NCBI GenBank assembly: GCA_903862805.1
Contig: CAIOZP010000203.1
Coordinates: 1 to 8,253 of the forward strand
Direction of reading: 5' to 3'
Length of the DNA stretch: 8,253 bases
From: an uncultured Fibrobacterota bacterium
GTDB taxonomy: Bacteria; Fibrobacterota; Chitinivibrionia; Chitinivibrionales; CAIOZP01
The notes under the pieces were generated by a model, which had not been told where the DNA came from, did not search any database, and saw nothing but the letters and a program-made list of their open reading frames with translations. Both the position numbers and the translations under genes were made by a program. Within the stretch, counting starts at the first letter, position 1; each line of letters starts with the position of its first letter. Positions 1 to 6,933 of this stretch are shown here, piece after piece.

Positions 1-815
1 ACGAGGTTGTGGCCGATTCTGTTTGCTGTTGCAGTGTCGATTGTGAAATTTCCGGCGGCCACACTCGATGCGCCGATTGCAGTGTTGATGATCGAGTCAA
101 CAAGCGCCGGCGTGACGATTGGTGTTCCCATGTGCGCACTGCCGCCACCGCCGATGTAGAAACGGAGAACCTTGTCAATCGGCAGCTTCAGGTACTTCTT
201 GATCGTCACATCAACATTGATTTTCGAGTATGTCATTTTGTCAAGGAAAGCCGGGCCTTTCAGTCCGAAAGCTTTGGGCGAAAGGGCGAGAGAATCCATT
301 GTGAGGATCCTTGAATAATCGCCATGAGCAATGAAGCTGTCGGCATCGGCCTTTGAAATGCTGTTTGAAATTCCGGTTGGATATTTCATGACAGCGTCGT
401 ACTGCCAAAAGCCCATGTTGAACGACGCTTCGATGCCTGCATTGATAACCGGTTTGATGTCGAAATAAAATTTTCCGCCGAAGTTAACCGGCGAAGCCTT
501 GAAGTTGCTGCGGGAAATTGTGACAGGAAGGCGGCTCGGATCACTTGCAACTCCCTTCATCAGAGAATCGACCGTGAAGCCAGTTCCGGTGAGCGCAGAG
601 TTGATAAGTGCCTTGTTGGTCGTGTTGCTGTCAAGGTACTTGGCCGCGAAGTTTGCGCCGTCGGCTCCGGGGAAATATATCGGTGCGTTGAGATTGTCGC
701 CCATCTTCACGGACAGATCAAGATTGTAATGAACACCGATACCAAGTCGAATCGGTAGCGCCGTTGCGCTCGAAACAAGGGCAGCTATAGCAAGCCCAAC
801 AAACAGTTTTTTCAT
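1..815 (-). CDS. Secreted / outer-membrane-like protein, 5' part only
   Basis: The reading frame runs from an ATG (complement of 813-815) leftwards off the window without a stop, giving 271 complete N-terminal codons. Residues 1-19 form a classical Sec signal peptide: two lysines after Met, a hydrophobic core (LFVGLAIAALV) and an A-T-A cleavage site before Leu-Pro. The mature part is rich in Gly, Asn, Ser, Thr and alternating hydrophobics, for example a segment near residues 112-145 with GKFYFDIKPV and a later LRFYIGGGGS near 217-226. This pattern suits outer-membrane beta strands. A good ribosome site AAAGGAA lies 5 bases before the start (821-827, minus strand). I do not recognise a named family. 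Export is well supported; outer-membrane location is inference; function is unknown. The C-terminus, where an outer-membrane insertion signal would lie, is outside the window. Confidence 0.82.
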   Translation of the reverse strand, partial: MKKLFVGLAIAALVSSATALPIRLGIGVHYNLDLSVKMGDNLNAPIYFPGADGANFAAKYLDSNTTNKALINSALTGTGFTVDSLMKGVASDPSRLPVTISRSNFKASPVNFGGKFYFDIKPVINAGIEASFNMGFWQYDAVMKYPTGISNSISKADADSFIAHGDYSRILTMDSLALSPKAFGLKGPAFLDKMTYSKINVDVTIKKYLKLPIDKVLRFYIGGGGSAHMGTPIVTPALVDSIINTAIGASSVAAGNFTIDTATANRIGHNL

Positions 816-854
816 AGCGATTCCTTTGCGGTAGATAAACACAGTTCCGATCCC

Positions 855-883
855 AATATAATTCCGGAAATTCGAAATGACGC
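855..883 (-). promoter_or_regulatory. Probable promoter of the exported-protein gene
   Basis: On the minus strand a -10 hexamer TATATT (860-855) is preceded, 17 bases upstream, by GCGTCA (883-878), a weak -35 with 3 of 6 consensus matches. Transcription would begin near 848, leaving about 33 bases of leader before the ATG at 815. The 8-base palindrome TTCCGGAA (862-869) lies in the spacer and could be an operator, though this is only a guess. It is divergent from the promoter of the nucleoside phosphorylase gene. Confidence 0.35.
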
Positions 884-901
884 TCGTAAAAGCGATGAGA
901 T

Positions 902-931
902 TTGGAACGGATTTTCCGCCTGTCGTATATT
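902..931 (+). promoter_or_regulatory. Sigma70-type promoter of punA
   Basis: TTGGAA (902-907, 4 of 6 to TTGACA), an 18-base spacer and TATATT (926-931, 5 of 6 to TATAAT). The expected transcript start is near 938, about 39 bases before the ATG at 977. This supports 977 rather than the in-frame ATG at 902, which would lie inside the -35 element. The same CGTATATTCC block recurs in the promoter at 7184-7213. Confidence 0.5.
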
Positions 932-976
932 CCACCGCTGAATCGGAAACGGAAAATTAAACGAAAGGGATTGGAT

Positions 977-1798
977 ATGTCACAGACCTACGAAAACGTT
1001 CTTGAGGCCAAGGCCGCTATCGAATCGAAGCTTCACGGTGAGCCGGAAGTCGGGATCATTCTCGGTACCGGACTCGGAAAACTCGTCAACTACATCAATG
1101 TCGAGGCAGAGATTCCGTACGAGAGAATTCCGCATTTTCCGGTGTCAACCGTTGAGTCGCATAAAGGCCGATTGATTTACGGAACACTCGGCGGCAGAAG
1201 GGTTCTTGCAATGCAGGGGCGCTTCCATTTCTACGAAGGCTACTCGATGCAGCAGGTCGTGTTCCCGATCCGCGTAATGAAATTTCTTGGCATAAAGAAA
1301 CTCGTTGTGAGCAACGCGGCCGGTGGAATCAATCCGCTTTATCCAGCGGGAACGATCATGGCGATCACCGATCACATCAATCTTCTCGGCGATAATCCGC
1401 TCATCGGGCCGAACGACGAACGCATCGGCCCGCGCTTTCCCGACATGAGCCAGCCGTACAGCGAGCGTTTGCTTGAGCTTGTTAGCAAAGTCGCGCTCGA
1501 AGAAAAAATCCCGCTTGTCAAAGGCGTGTACGCTTCGATGACAGGCCCGTGCCTCGAGACCAAAGCCGAATACCGCATGCTGAAATATGTAGGTGCCGAC
1601 GCAATCGGCATGAGCACCGTGCCTGAAGTAATCGCCGCTGTTCATGCGGGTATTGAAGTGCTCGGACTCTCGGTGATCACCGACGCCTGCCTACCCGACT
1701 GCCTGCATCCGACTGCGCTTGAGCAGATCATTGCGGTGGCAAGCGGAGCCGAGCCGAATCTTGTGAAATTGATTTCCGGAGTGATGGCGGGGATCTGA
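977..1798 (+). CDS. punA: Purine nucleoside phosphorylase (trimeric PNP family)
   Basis: A 273-residue cytosolic enzyme of purine salvage. It cleaves purine (deoxy)ribonucleosides with phosphate to a free base and (deoxy)ribose-1-phosphate. Family hallmarks appear in order: phosphate loop GTGLG (30-34; many homologues have GSGLG), ESHKG (60-64), QGRFHFYEG (80-88, with the phosphate-binding Arg82 and His84), SNAAGGIN (112-119), GPNDER (144-149), GPCLETKAE (190-198, with purine-binding Glu194) and GMSTVPE (211-217). The length matches the trimeric family, not the ~240-residue hexameric DeoD. Start chosen at 977 because AAAGGGA (964-970) sits 6 bases upstream and the promoter lies just before. 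The longer in-frame start at 902 adds a basic, non-conserved 25 residues. Odd point: Asp236 (ITDACLPD) occupies the place of the Asn that favours 6-oxopurines in human PNP (Asn243), so substrate range may differ. It appears monocistronic, ended by the hairpin at 1808-1848. Confidence 0.95.
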   Translation: MSQTYENVLEAKAAIESKLHGEPEVGIILGTGLGKLVNYINVEAEIPYERIPHFPVSTVESHKGRLIYGTLGGRRVLAMQGRFHFYEGYSMQQVVFPIRVMKFLGIKKLVVSNAAGGINPLYPAGTIMAITDHINLLGDNPLIGPNDERIGPRFPDMSQPYSERLLELVSKVALEEKIPLVKGVYASMTGPCLETKAEYRMLKYVGADAIGMSTVPEVIAAVHAGIEVLGLSVITDACLPDCLHPTALEQIIAVASGAEPNLVKLISGVMAGI

Positions 1799-1807
1799 TT
1801 TTTTGCT

Positions 1808-1848
1808 TTTGCGTCATGTCTATTTGGCATGGCGCAAATTTTCTTTTT
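1808..1848 (+). terminator. Intrinsic terminator after punA
   Basis: An 11-bp stem (1808-1818 with 1828-1838, one G-U pair) can extend by two further pairs (one G-U, one C-G), leaving the loop TATTT. It is followed by TTTTCTTTTT (1839-1848). It lies 9 bases after the punA stop and only 14 bases before the next ATG, so it separates punA from the ATPase gene unless read-through or attenuation occurs. Confidence 0.85.
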
Positions 1849-1862
1849 CAACCGGAGGATAA

Positions 1863-3098
1863 ATGTCAAACGACAAGATCACAAGTATCAGAATCAGGGG
1901 CATGCGCGCCATTGAAGATGTCACTTTGCGTCTTGACGGGTTGACTGTTCTTATCGGCGACAACGGAACGGGCAAGAGCACGATAATTGAGGCGTTGGAG
2001 ATTCTGCGGAAAGCGGCGACAACGAGAAGTTTTACCGATAATATCAGCCGACACCATGGTGGATTAAGAGCCCTTTTGCGCAGTGGTGCAGAAGAATTAA
2101 GCCTTGAGGCTTCCTTTGAAATCGGAGAAAGCAGACAAAGATATTCATATCTAATTGGGCTCAGATGGGAAGGTGACTATCAAGTAATTGCCCATGAATG
2201 GTTGGAGTATGAAAGCAGCGGCGAAGCGAAAGCCCAAATTATCATGCGCGGTAATAGCGAGTGTTACATACGATCAACAAAACTATCTGGTCCTTTTGAA
2301 CAAGTGCATGCCGGCCCGGACGTATTGGCATTGATCGAATTCAAATATCACGAAAATACCAATGTGGAAAAGATTATCCGCCTGTTGAAAAACATTCAGG
2401 TTCATTTACCTTTTGATGTTCGCCCTCTATGGCTTTTGGCAGAACAGAACCTGTTCCATTCACCAACGCGATCTCCTGCAATGTTGGACCGCGTAGAAAG
2501 ATTGGAAAGAACAGCAAGCAATTTGGCCAACTGTTTCCATACAATCAGAAACAGGTACAGTTTAGCGCAGTCAAAATGGCAGGACTTTCTTCTTACTGCA
2601 AAAATGGGTTTGGGTGAAGATCTTGAAGATATTTCAACGCCGAGTTTCGACAAAGGGCAGATACGACTTGAGCTCAAATTTGCCACAATAAAAGATCCAA
2701 TCCCTGCATCTGCATTGTCTGACGGGCAGCTTTCGTTTCTTGCCTTTCTTGCTTTAACAGAACTTGCCAACGGTGAAGGTCTGATTGCCATCGACGAACC
2801 TGAATGCCACTTTCACCCCGGACTTCTCGTTCGGATTCTTTGGGCGCTGGAGGAAGTTGCGGAAAAGCAACCAGTCATTTTGTCAACACATTCCGACTGT
2901 TTGCTCGATGCCCTTTATGATCCGGGCAAGTCTGTAGTTCTTTGCGAACTTGACAAAAATCGAGCGGTTCAACTGAAGAATGTCAATGAAAAAACTTTGA
3001 AAACGTGGCTGGAAGATTATCGTGGGATTGGGCATATCCGTTCAGAAGGATATATGCGTATCGTTTTTGATCATGATGTGCCAAAGGAAACAGAATGA
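1863..3098 (+). CDS. AAA/ABC-type ATPase (OLD / AAA_21-like), likely defence or DNA-repair-type motor
   Basis: A 411-residue soluble P-loop ATPase. Visible motifs: an N-terminal strand of the SMC/RecF/OLD type (IRIRGMRAIEDV, 9-20); Walker A GDNGTGKST (32-40); ABC-like signature ALSDGQLSF (284-292), resembling the SDG-containing signature of AAA_21 proteins; Walker B IAIDEPECHFHP (308-319, with Asp311 and catalytic Glu312); and the switch histidine His343 in LSTHSD (340-345). The region between about 60 and 280 has no coiled coil long enough for an SMC arm. The C-terminus (about 377-403, WLEDYRGIGHIRSEGY) has no TOPRIM domain, unlike one-piece OLD proteins. The start has GGAGG 4 bases upstream. 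The stop overlaps the next gene by ATGA, so the two are a unit. Composition is AT-rich relative to the neighbours. ATPase assignment is firm; a role in phage defence is inferred from family and pairing. Alternatives are a DNA-repair or housekeeping ATPase of unknown target. Confidence 0.88.
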   Translation: MSNDKITSIRIRGMRAIEDVTLRLDGLTVLIGDNGTGKSTIIEALEILRKAATTRSFTDNISRHHGGLRALLRSGAEELSLEASFEIGESRQRYSYLIGLRWEGDYQVIAHEWLEYESSGEAKAQIIMRGNSECYIRSTKLSGPFEQVHAGPDVLALIEFKYHENTNVEKIIRLLKNIQVHLPFDVRPLWLLAEQNLFHSPTRSPAMLDRVERLERTASNLANCFHTIRNRYSLAQSKWQDFLLTAKMGLGEDLEDISTPSFDKGQIRLELKFATIKDPIPASALSDGQLSFLAFLALTELANGEGLIAIDEPECHFHPGLLVRILWALEEVAEKQPVILSTHSDCLLDALYDPGKSVVLCELDKNRAVQLKNVNEKTLKTWLEDYRGIGHIRSEGYMRIVFDHDVPKETE

Positions 3099-3652
3099 TC
3101 ATTACTGTGCTTTATGAGGATGAATCCGCGCCCAATTCAAACAAGTTCGGGCCGCATACGTTGTTGCTGAAATGTATTGAAGATGATGTCGGAAAAGACG
3201 ACAAAGAAATCGGATGGCATATCATTTCAAAGCCGAAGAAGGGCAACGGAAATGTCAAAAAAGAATTAACATCGAATTACAAAAAGCTCTCTGATGCTGG
3301 CGGACTTTGTGCTGTTTTCGATTACGATAAAGTCCACGAATGTTTTTCTATAGGAAAAAACGAATGCAAATCATCCGTGCAAGAAAAAATTCGTACAGCA
3401 ACCAATTGCAACAATTTCACTACGATATTCCTTGTTGAAAACACAGAGACCTTGCTGAATGCATGTTGTGAAGCAGTTGGCATTCCACATCCTTTATCAA
3501 AACCAAATCCTGAAGAGCGAGACAAGATTTGCCATAAAGTTGCATTCTCAGAAAAATCAATACGCGACAAAGTCCGCGAGCTTATGCCGAGTTTCGACTA
3601 TCTCGTATTAAAAATCAAAGAAAAATTCATGGAGAAGTTTGCCGATAAATGA
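3095..3652 (+). CDS. Small TOPRIM-like protein paired with the ATPase (putative nuclease effector)
   Basis: A 185-residue soluble protein with no signal peptide or membrane segment; I do not recognise a named family with certainty. It begins with a hydrophobic strand ending in an acidic residue (ITVLYED, Glu8), and a second strand ends in a D-x-D pair (LCAVFDYDK, Asp76 and Asp78). This spacing of one Glu and a later DxD is what TOPRIM nuclease/primase folds use to bind metal. A third hydrophobic strand with IFLVENTETLL follows at 111-121. The tail (172-185) is lysine-rich. Eight cysteines are scattered through it, without a clear zinc-finger spacing. The start has AAAGGA (3083-3088) 6 bases upstream and lies inside the end of the ATPase gene; its stop overlaps the ileS start. 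Together with the ATPase it resembles a split OLD/PARIS-type module. TOPRIM identity is inference from motifs; DUF4276-type proteins next to such ATPases are a comparable case. Confidence 0.6.
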   Translation: MIITVLYEDESAPNSNKFGPHTLLLKCIEDDVGKDDKEIGWHIISKPKKGNGNVKKELTSNYKKLSDAGGLCAVFDYDKVHECFSIGKNECKSSVQEKIRTATNCNNFTTIFLVENTETLLNACCEAVGIPHPLSKPNPEERDKICHKVAFSEKSIRDKVRELMPSFDYLVLKIKEKFMEKFADK

Positions 3653-6600
3653 GTAAAGAAAAATTCGCACCTGTCAATCCGCAGGTTCGCTTTCCTGCAA
3701 TCGAAAACGAAGTGCTCGCCTTCTGGAAAGAGAACGACATCTTCCGCAAGAGCCTTGATCAGACCAAGGGCAGCGATGCCTATGTTTTCTACGACGGCCC
3801 GCCCTTTGCCACAGGCCTGCCGCACTACGGACATCTTTTAGCCGGAACCATCAAGGACATCGTTCCGCGCTATTGGACGATGAAGGGCCGTCATGTGCCG
3901 CGTCGTTTCGGCTGGGATTGTCACGGGCTTCCGGTCGAGAATGAGTTGGAAAAGGAATTCGCGCTTTCCGGCAAACGCGATATCGAAAAGATCGGAACGC
4001 ATCTCTTCAACGAAGCATGCCGCTCCATTGTTCTTCGCTACACGAGCCAATGGCAAACCGTTGTCGAGCGCATGGGCCGCTGGGTCGATTTCGAGGATCA
4101 GTACCGCACGATGGACGCCTCGTTCATGGAGTCGATCTGGTGGGTGTTCAAGCAGGTCTGGGAGAAGGGTCTCATTTACGAAGGCTTCCGCGTGCAGCCG
4201 TATTGTCCGCGTTGCGCAACGCCGCTTTCTAACTTTGAATTGAACGAAGGCTATCGCGACATAAAAGGGCCGTCGATCACGGTTTCATTCCCTCTCGTCA
4301 ATGAGCCTTCGACGAGTTTCCTCGTCTGGACGACAACGCCGTGGACGCTTCCGTCAAATGTGGTGCTTGCGGTCGGGCCGAAAATTCGTTATGTGAAAAT
4401 CAACGACGGCGATAAGAATTTCATCCTTGCAAAAGATCGACTCGCGGCTTACTACAAGACTCCCGATCTATACGAGATCGTTTCCGAGATGAGCGGAGCC
4501 GATCTGGTCGGAGTTCAGTATGTGCCGATGTTCGATTACTTCGTTGACAAGAGCGACAAGTTTTTCTGCGTGACGAGTGCCGATTTCGTTTCGACTGCCG
4601 ATGGTGCCGGTATTGTTCATATCGCTCCGGCTTTCGGCGAAGACGACTTTCAGGTTGGCAAGAATCTTTCCCTGCCAATTGTCTGTCCGGTTGACGCGGA
4701 GGGAAAATTCACCGAGGAAGTTCCCGAGTGGAAGGGCAAGCTGGTCTTCGATGCCAACGACGAAATCACCGCGAATATCAGGGCTCGTGGCCGCCTGATC
4801 CACAAGGCAACGATCGAGCATCGCTATCCGCATTGCTACCGTTGCGACACTCCGCTGATCTACAAGGCCATCGACACCTGGTTCATGAAAATCGAGCCGC
4901 TGCGCGACAACATGCTTGCAAACAACAACCGCATTCATTGGGTTCCCGACCACTTGCAGCAGGGACGATTCGGCAAGGGACTCGCAAGCGCGCCCGACTG
5001 GAACATTTCTCGTAATCGCTACTGGGGAACACCGCTGCCGGTCTGGAAATGTCAAGATCCGGAGTGCAAACATATCGAGTGCGTCGGTTCGGTTGATGAG
5101 CTTCATACCTTGCTGAATCCCTCCGACAAAAACGTCGGCAATGATATTCACAGGTCTGCAATTGCCGCAGTGAAGGAATCTCTTACCAGCGACGCTGAAA
5201 GTAAATTCGCCGATTTCAATATCGACAAAGTCTGGGCCGATCGCGTCTCTCATGCAGATATATGTGACAACGATATTCATCCGCATATTGTCAATCAACT
5301 CGTCATCAAGTGCCCTAAATGCAAAACCGGCGACATGAAACGAACGCCGGAGGTTTTCGACTGCTGGTTCGAGTCCGGCTCGATGCCTTACGCTCAAAAC
5401 CACTATCCATTCGAGAACAAGGAATTTGTCGAGAAGCATTTCCCCGCCGACTTCATTGCAGAGGGAATTGATCAGACTCGTGGATGGTTCTATACGCTGA
5501 CGGTTTTGGCCTCGGCCTTGTTCAATAAAGAAGCCTTCCGCAATGTCGTAGTGAACGGAATTGTTTTAGCCGAAGACGGCAAGAAGCTAAGTAAGCGCCT
5601 GAAGAACTATGCGCCGCCGCAGGAAATTTTGGAGCGACTTGGTGCCGATGCGCTTCGTTTGTTCCTGATAAATTCACCGGCTGTTCGTGCCGATGATCTT
5701 AGGTTCTCCGAGGCAGGTGTGCTTGAAATGGCCCGCTCTGTATTAATTCCATTCTGGAACGCCTACAGTTTCTTTGTGACATACGCCAACGTTGATGGAT
5801 GGGAACCATCTGCTGATTCGCGATTGTCAAGCGACAGCGAGCTTGACAAATGGATAATCAGTCTGCTCAACCATGTGATTGAACAGGTGAACGACGAGAT
5901 GGCGCAATACAATCTTTACAAGGTCGTGCCGGTTCTTGTTGATTACATCGACAATCTCACCAACTGGTATATCCGCCGCAGCCGCCGTCGTTTCTGGAAG
6001 AGCGAAAACGATGGCGACAAGAACAATGCCTACGCCACGCTACACTATGTTCTGGTGGAGTTCAGCAAAGTGATGGCGCCGTTTCTGCCCTTCCTTACCG
6101 AGGCGATTTATCGCAACCTTGTCGCATCTGTCAACAAGGACGCGCCGCAGAGCGTTCACCTCTGCCGTTTCCCAGAAGCCGATGCCTCGCGTGTCGATGC
6201 CGATCTGGAGATGCGCATGGCAACGATCCGGTCAGTGGTCGGAATGGGGCGCACGCTTCGCGCACGGTTCACGATCAAAAATCGTCAGCCGCTTGCATCG
6301 GTCACGGTCGTGATTCGCGACGATCATCGTCGTGGCCTCGTTGCCGACATGGCCGATCTCATTGCCGAAGAGCTGAACGTGAAGAATGTTGTGTTCGATG
6401 GCGACGAAGAAAAGCTCGTCTCGATTTCAGCCAAAGCGAATTTCCGTGTACTCGGAAAACTTTTTGGCGGTGCAATGAAAGACGCGGCGAAGGTTATCGA
6501 AGCCTTTACCAAAGACGACATCCGCGCGCTTGAAAAAGGTGAGACCCGCGAGGTTCTTGGGCAGCAGGTTGACTTTGCGGGAATCGAAGTTCGCCGCACA

Positions 6601-6933
6601 AAGCACGAGGGAATCGAGGTCGAGACCGAAGGCGACATAACGATCGCACTCGACACCGTGATAAGCGAAGAGCTTGCCGCAGAAGGTGTCGCGCGCGAAT
6701 TCATCAATCGAATCCAGACCATCCGCAAGGAAAGCAATTTTGACGTCACCGACAAGATCGCTGTTTACGCCGATGCGCCGGAAAATATCCGAGTCGCACT
6801 TGTCAGGCACAGCGGATTTATTTGTTCAGAGGTTCAGGCCGAGTCGCTGGAGTTTGCGGCAAGCAGCTCCGGTACGGTTGTGAAGGTTGAGATTGACGGT
6901 GTGGAGTTTGCGGTGGTGGTGGAGAAGAAGTAG
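3649..6933 (+). CDS. ileS: Isoleucyl-tRNA synthetase, long (IleRS2-like) type
   Basis: A 1094-residue class I aminoacyl-tRNA synthetase charging tRNA-Ile with isoleucine, in the cytosol. Class signatures: HYGH (59-62) in PPFATGLPHYGH, GWDCHGLPVENE (88-99), DQTRGWFY (608-615) and KLSKR (646-650). The CP1 editing domain, which removes mischarged valine, shows TTTPWTLPSN (228-237) and HIAPAFGEDDF (324-334). Cysteine pairs CPRC (186-189), CYRC (396-399), C468/C473 and CPKC (555-558) suggest zinc binding in the inserts. The anticodon-binding region includes NWYIRRSRRRFW (772-783). The length, HYGH and KLSKR resemble the eukaryote-like IleRS2 class, often less sensitive to mupirocin; that class call is inference. 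The ATG overlaps the preceding stop (ATGA). The only nearby Shine-Dalgarno, GGAG at 3631-3634, is 14 bases away, so translation is probably coupled to the upstream gene. No tRNA-Ile T-box leader is visible. Confidence 0.97.
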   Translation: MSKEKFAPVNPQVRFPAIENEVLAFWKENDIFRKSLDQTKGSDAYVFYDGPPFATGLPHYGHLLAGTIKDIVPRYWTMKGRHVPRRFGWDCHGLPVENELEKEFALSGKRDIEKIGTHLFNEACRSIVLRYTSQWQTVVERMGRWVDFEDQYRTMDASFMESIWWVFKQVWEKGLIYEGFRVQPYCPRCATPLSNFELNEGYRDIKGPSITVSFPLVNEPSTSFLVWTTTPWTLPSNVVLAVGPKIRYVKINDGDKNFILAKDRLAAYYKTPDLYEIVSEMSGADLVGVQYVPMFDYFVDKSDKFFCVTSADFVSTADGAGIVHIAPAFGEDDFQVGKNLSLPIVCPVDAEGKFTEEVPEWKGKLVFDANDEITANIRARGRLIHKATIEHRYPHCYRCDTPLIYKAIDTWFMKIEPLRDNMLANNNRIHWVPDHLQQGRFGKGLASAPDWNISRNRYWGTPLPVWKCQDPECKHIECVGSVDELHTLLNPSDKNVGNDIHRSAIAAVKESLTSDAESKFADFNIDKVWADRVSHADICDNDIHPHIVNQLVIKCPKCKTGDMKRTPEVFDCWFESGSMPYAQNHYPFENKEFVEKHFPADFIAEGIDQTRGWFYTLTVLASALFNKEAFRNVVVNGIVLAEDGKKLSKRLKNYAPPQEILERLGADALRLFLINSPAVRADDLRFSEAGVLEMARSVLIPFWNAYSFFVTYANVDGWEPSADSRLSSDSELDKWIISLLNHVIEQVNDEMAQYNLYKVVPVLVDYIDNLTNWYIRRSRRRFWKSENDGDKNNAYATLHYVLVEFSKVMAPFLPFLTEAIYRNLVASVNKDAPQSVHLCRFPEADASRVDADLEMRMATIRSVVGMGRTLRARFTIKNRQPLASVTVVIRDDHRRGLVADMADLIAEELNVKNVVFDGDEEKLVSISAKANFRVLGKLFGGAMKDAAKVIEAFTKDDIRALEKGETREVLGQQVDFAGIEVRRTKHEGIEVETEGDITIALDTVISEELAAEGVAREFINRIQTIRKESNFDVTDKIAVYADAPENIRVALVRHSGFICSEVQAESLEFAASSSGTVVKVEIDGVEFAVVVEKK

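Noticed and set aside
902..976. Longer start for the nucleoside phosphorylase at 902
   Set aside because: The ATG sits inside the -35 element, the extra 25 residues are basic and not family-like, and 977 has a good Shine-Dalgarno and the conserved protein start.
1799..1862. T-box or other tRNA-Ile leader controlling the ileS operon
   Set aside because: No specifier stem, AGGGTGGNACCGCG-like T-box or antiterminator is visible; the hairpin is adequately explained as the punA terminator.
1863..3652. Gabija, Septu or Thoeris assignment for the two-gene module
   Set aside because: The second gene shows no UvrD-type helicase motifs, HNH motif or TIR/SIR2-like pattern, and the ATPase has no fused TOPRIM domain.
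1863..3652. Mobile element carrying the module
   Set aside because: No transposase, integrase, terminal inverted repeats or flanking direct repeats could be seen at the edges.
4468..5439. Minus-strand 323-codon open frame inside ileS
   Set aside because: It is fully antisense to conserved ileS sequence including editing-domain motifs; a by-product of codon bias on the other strand.
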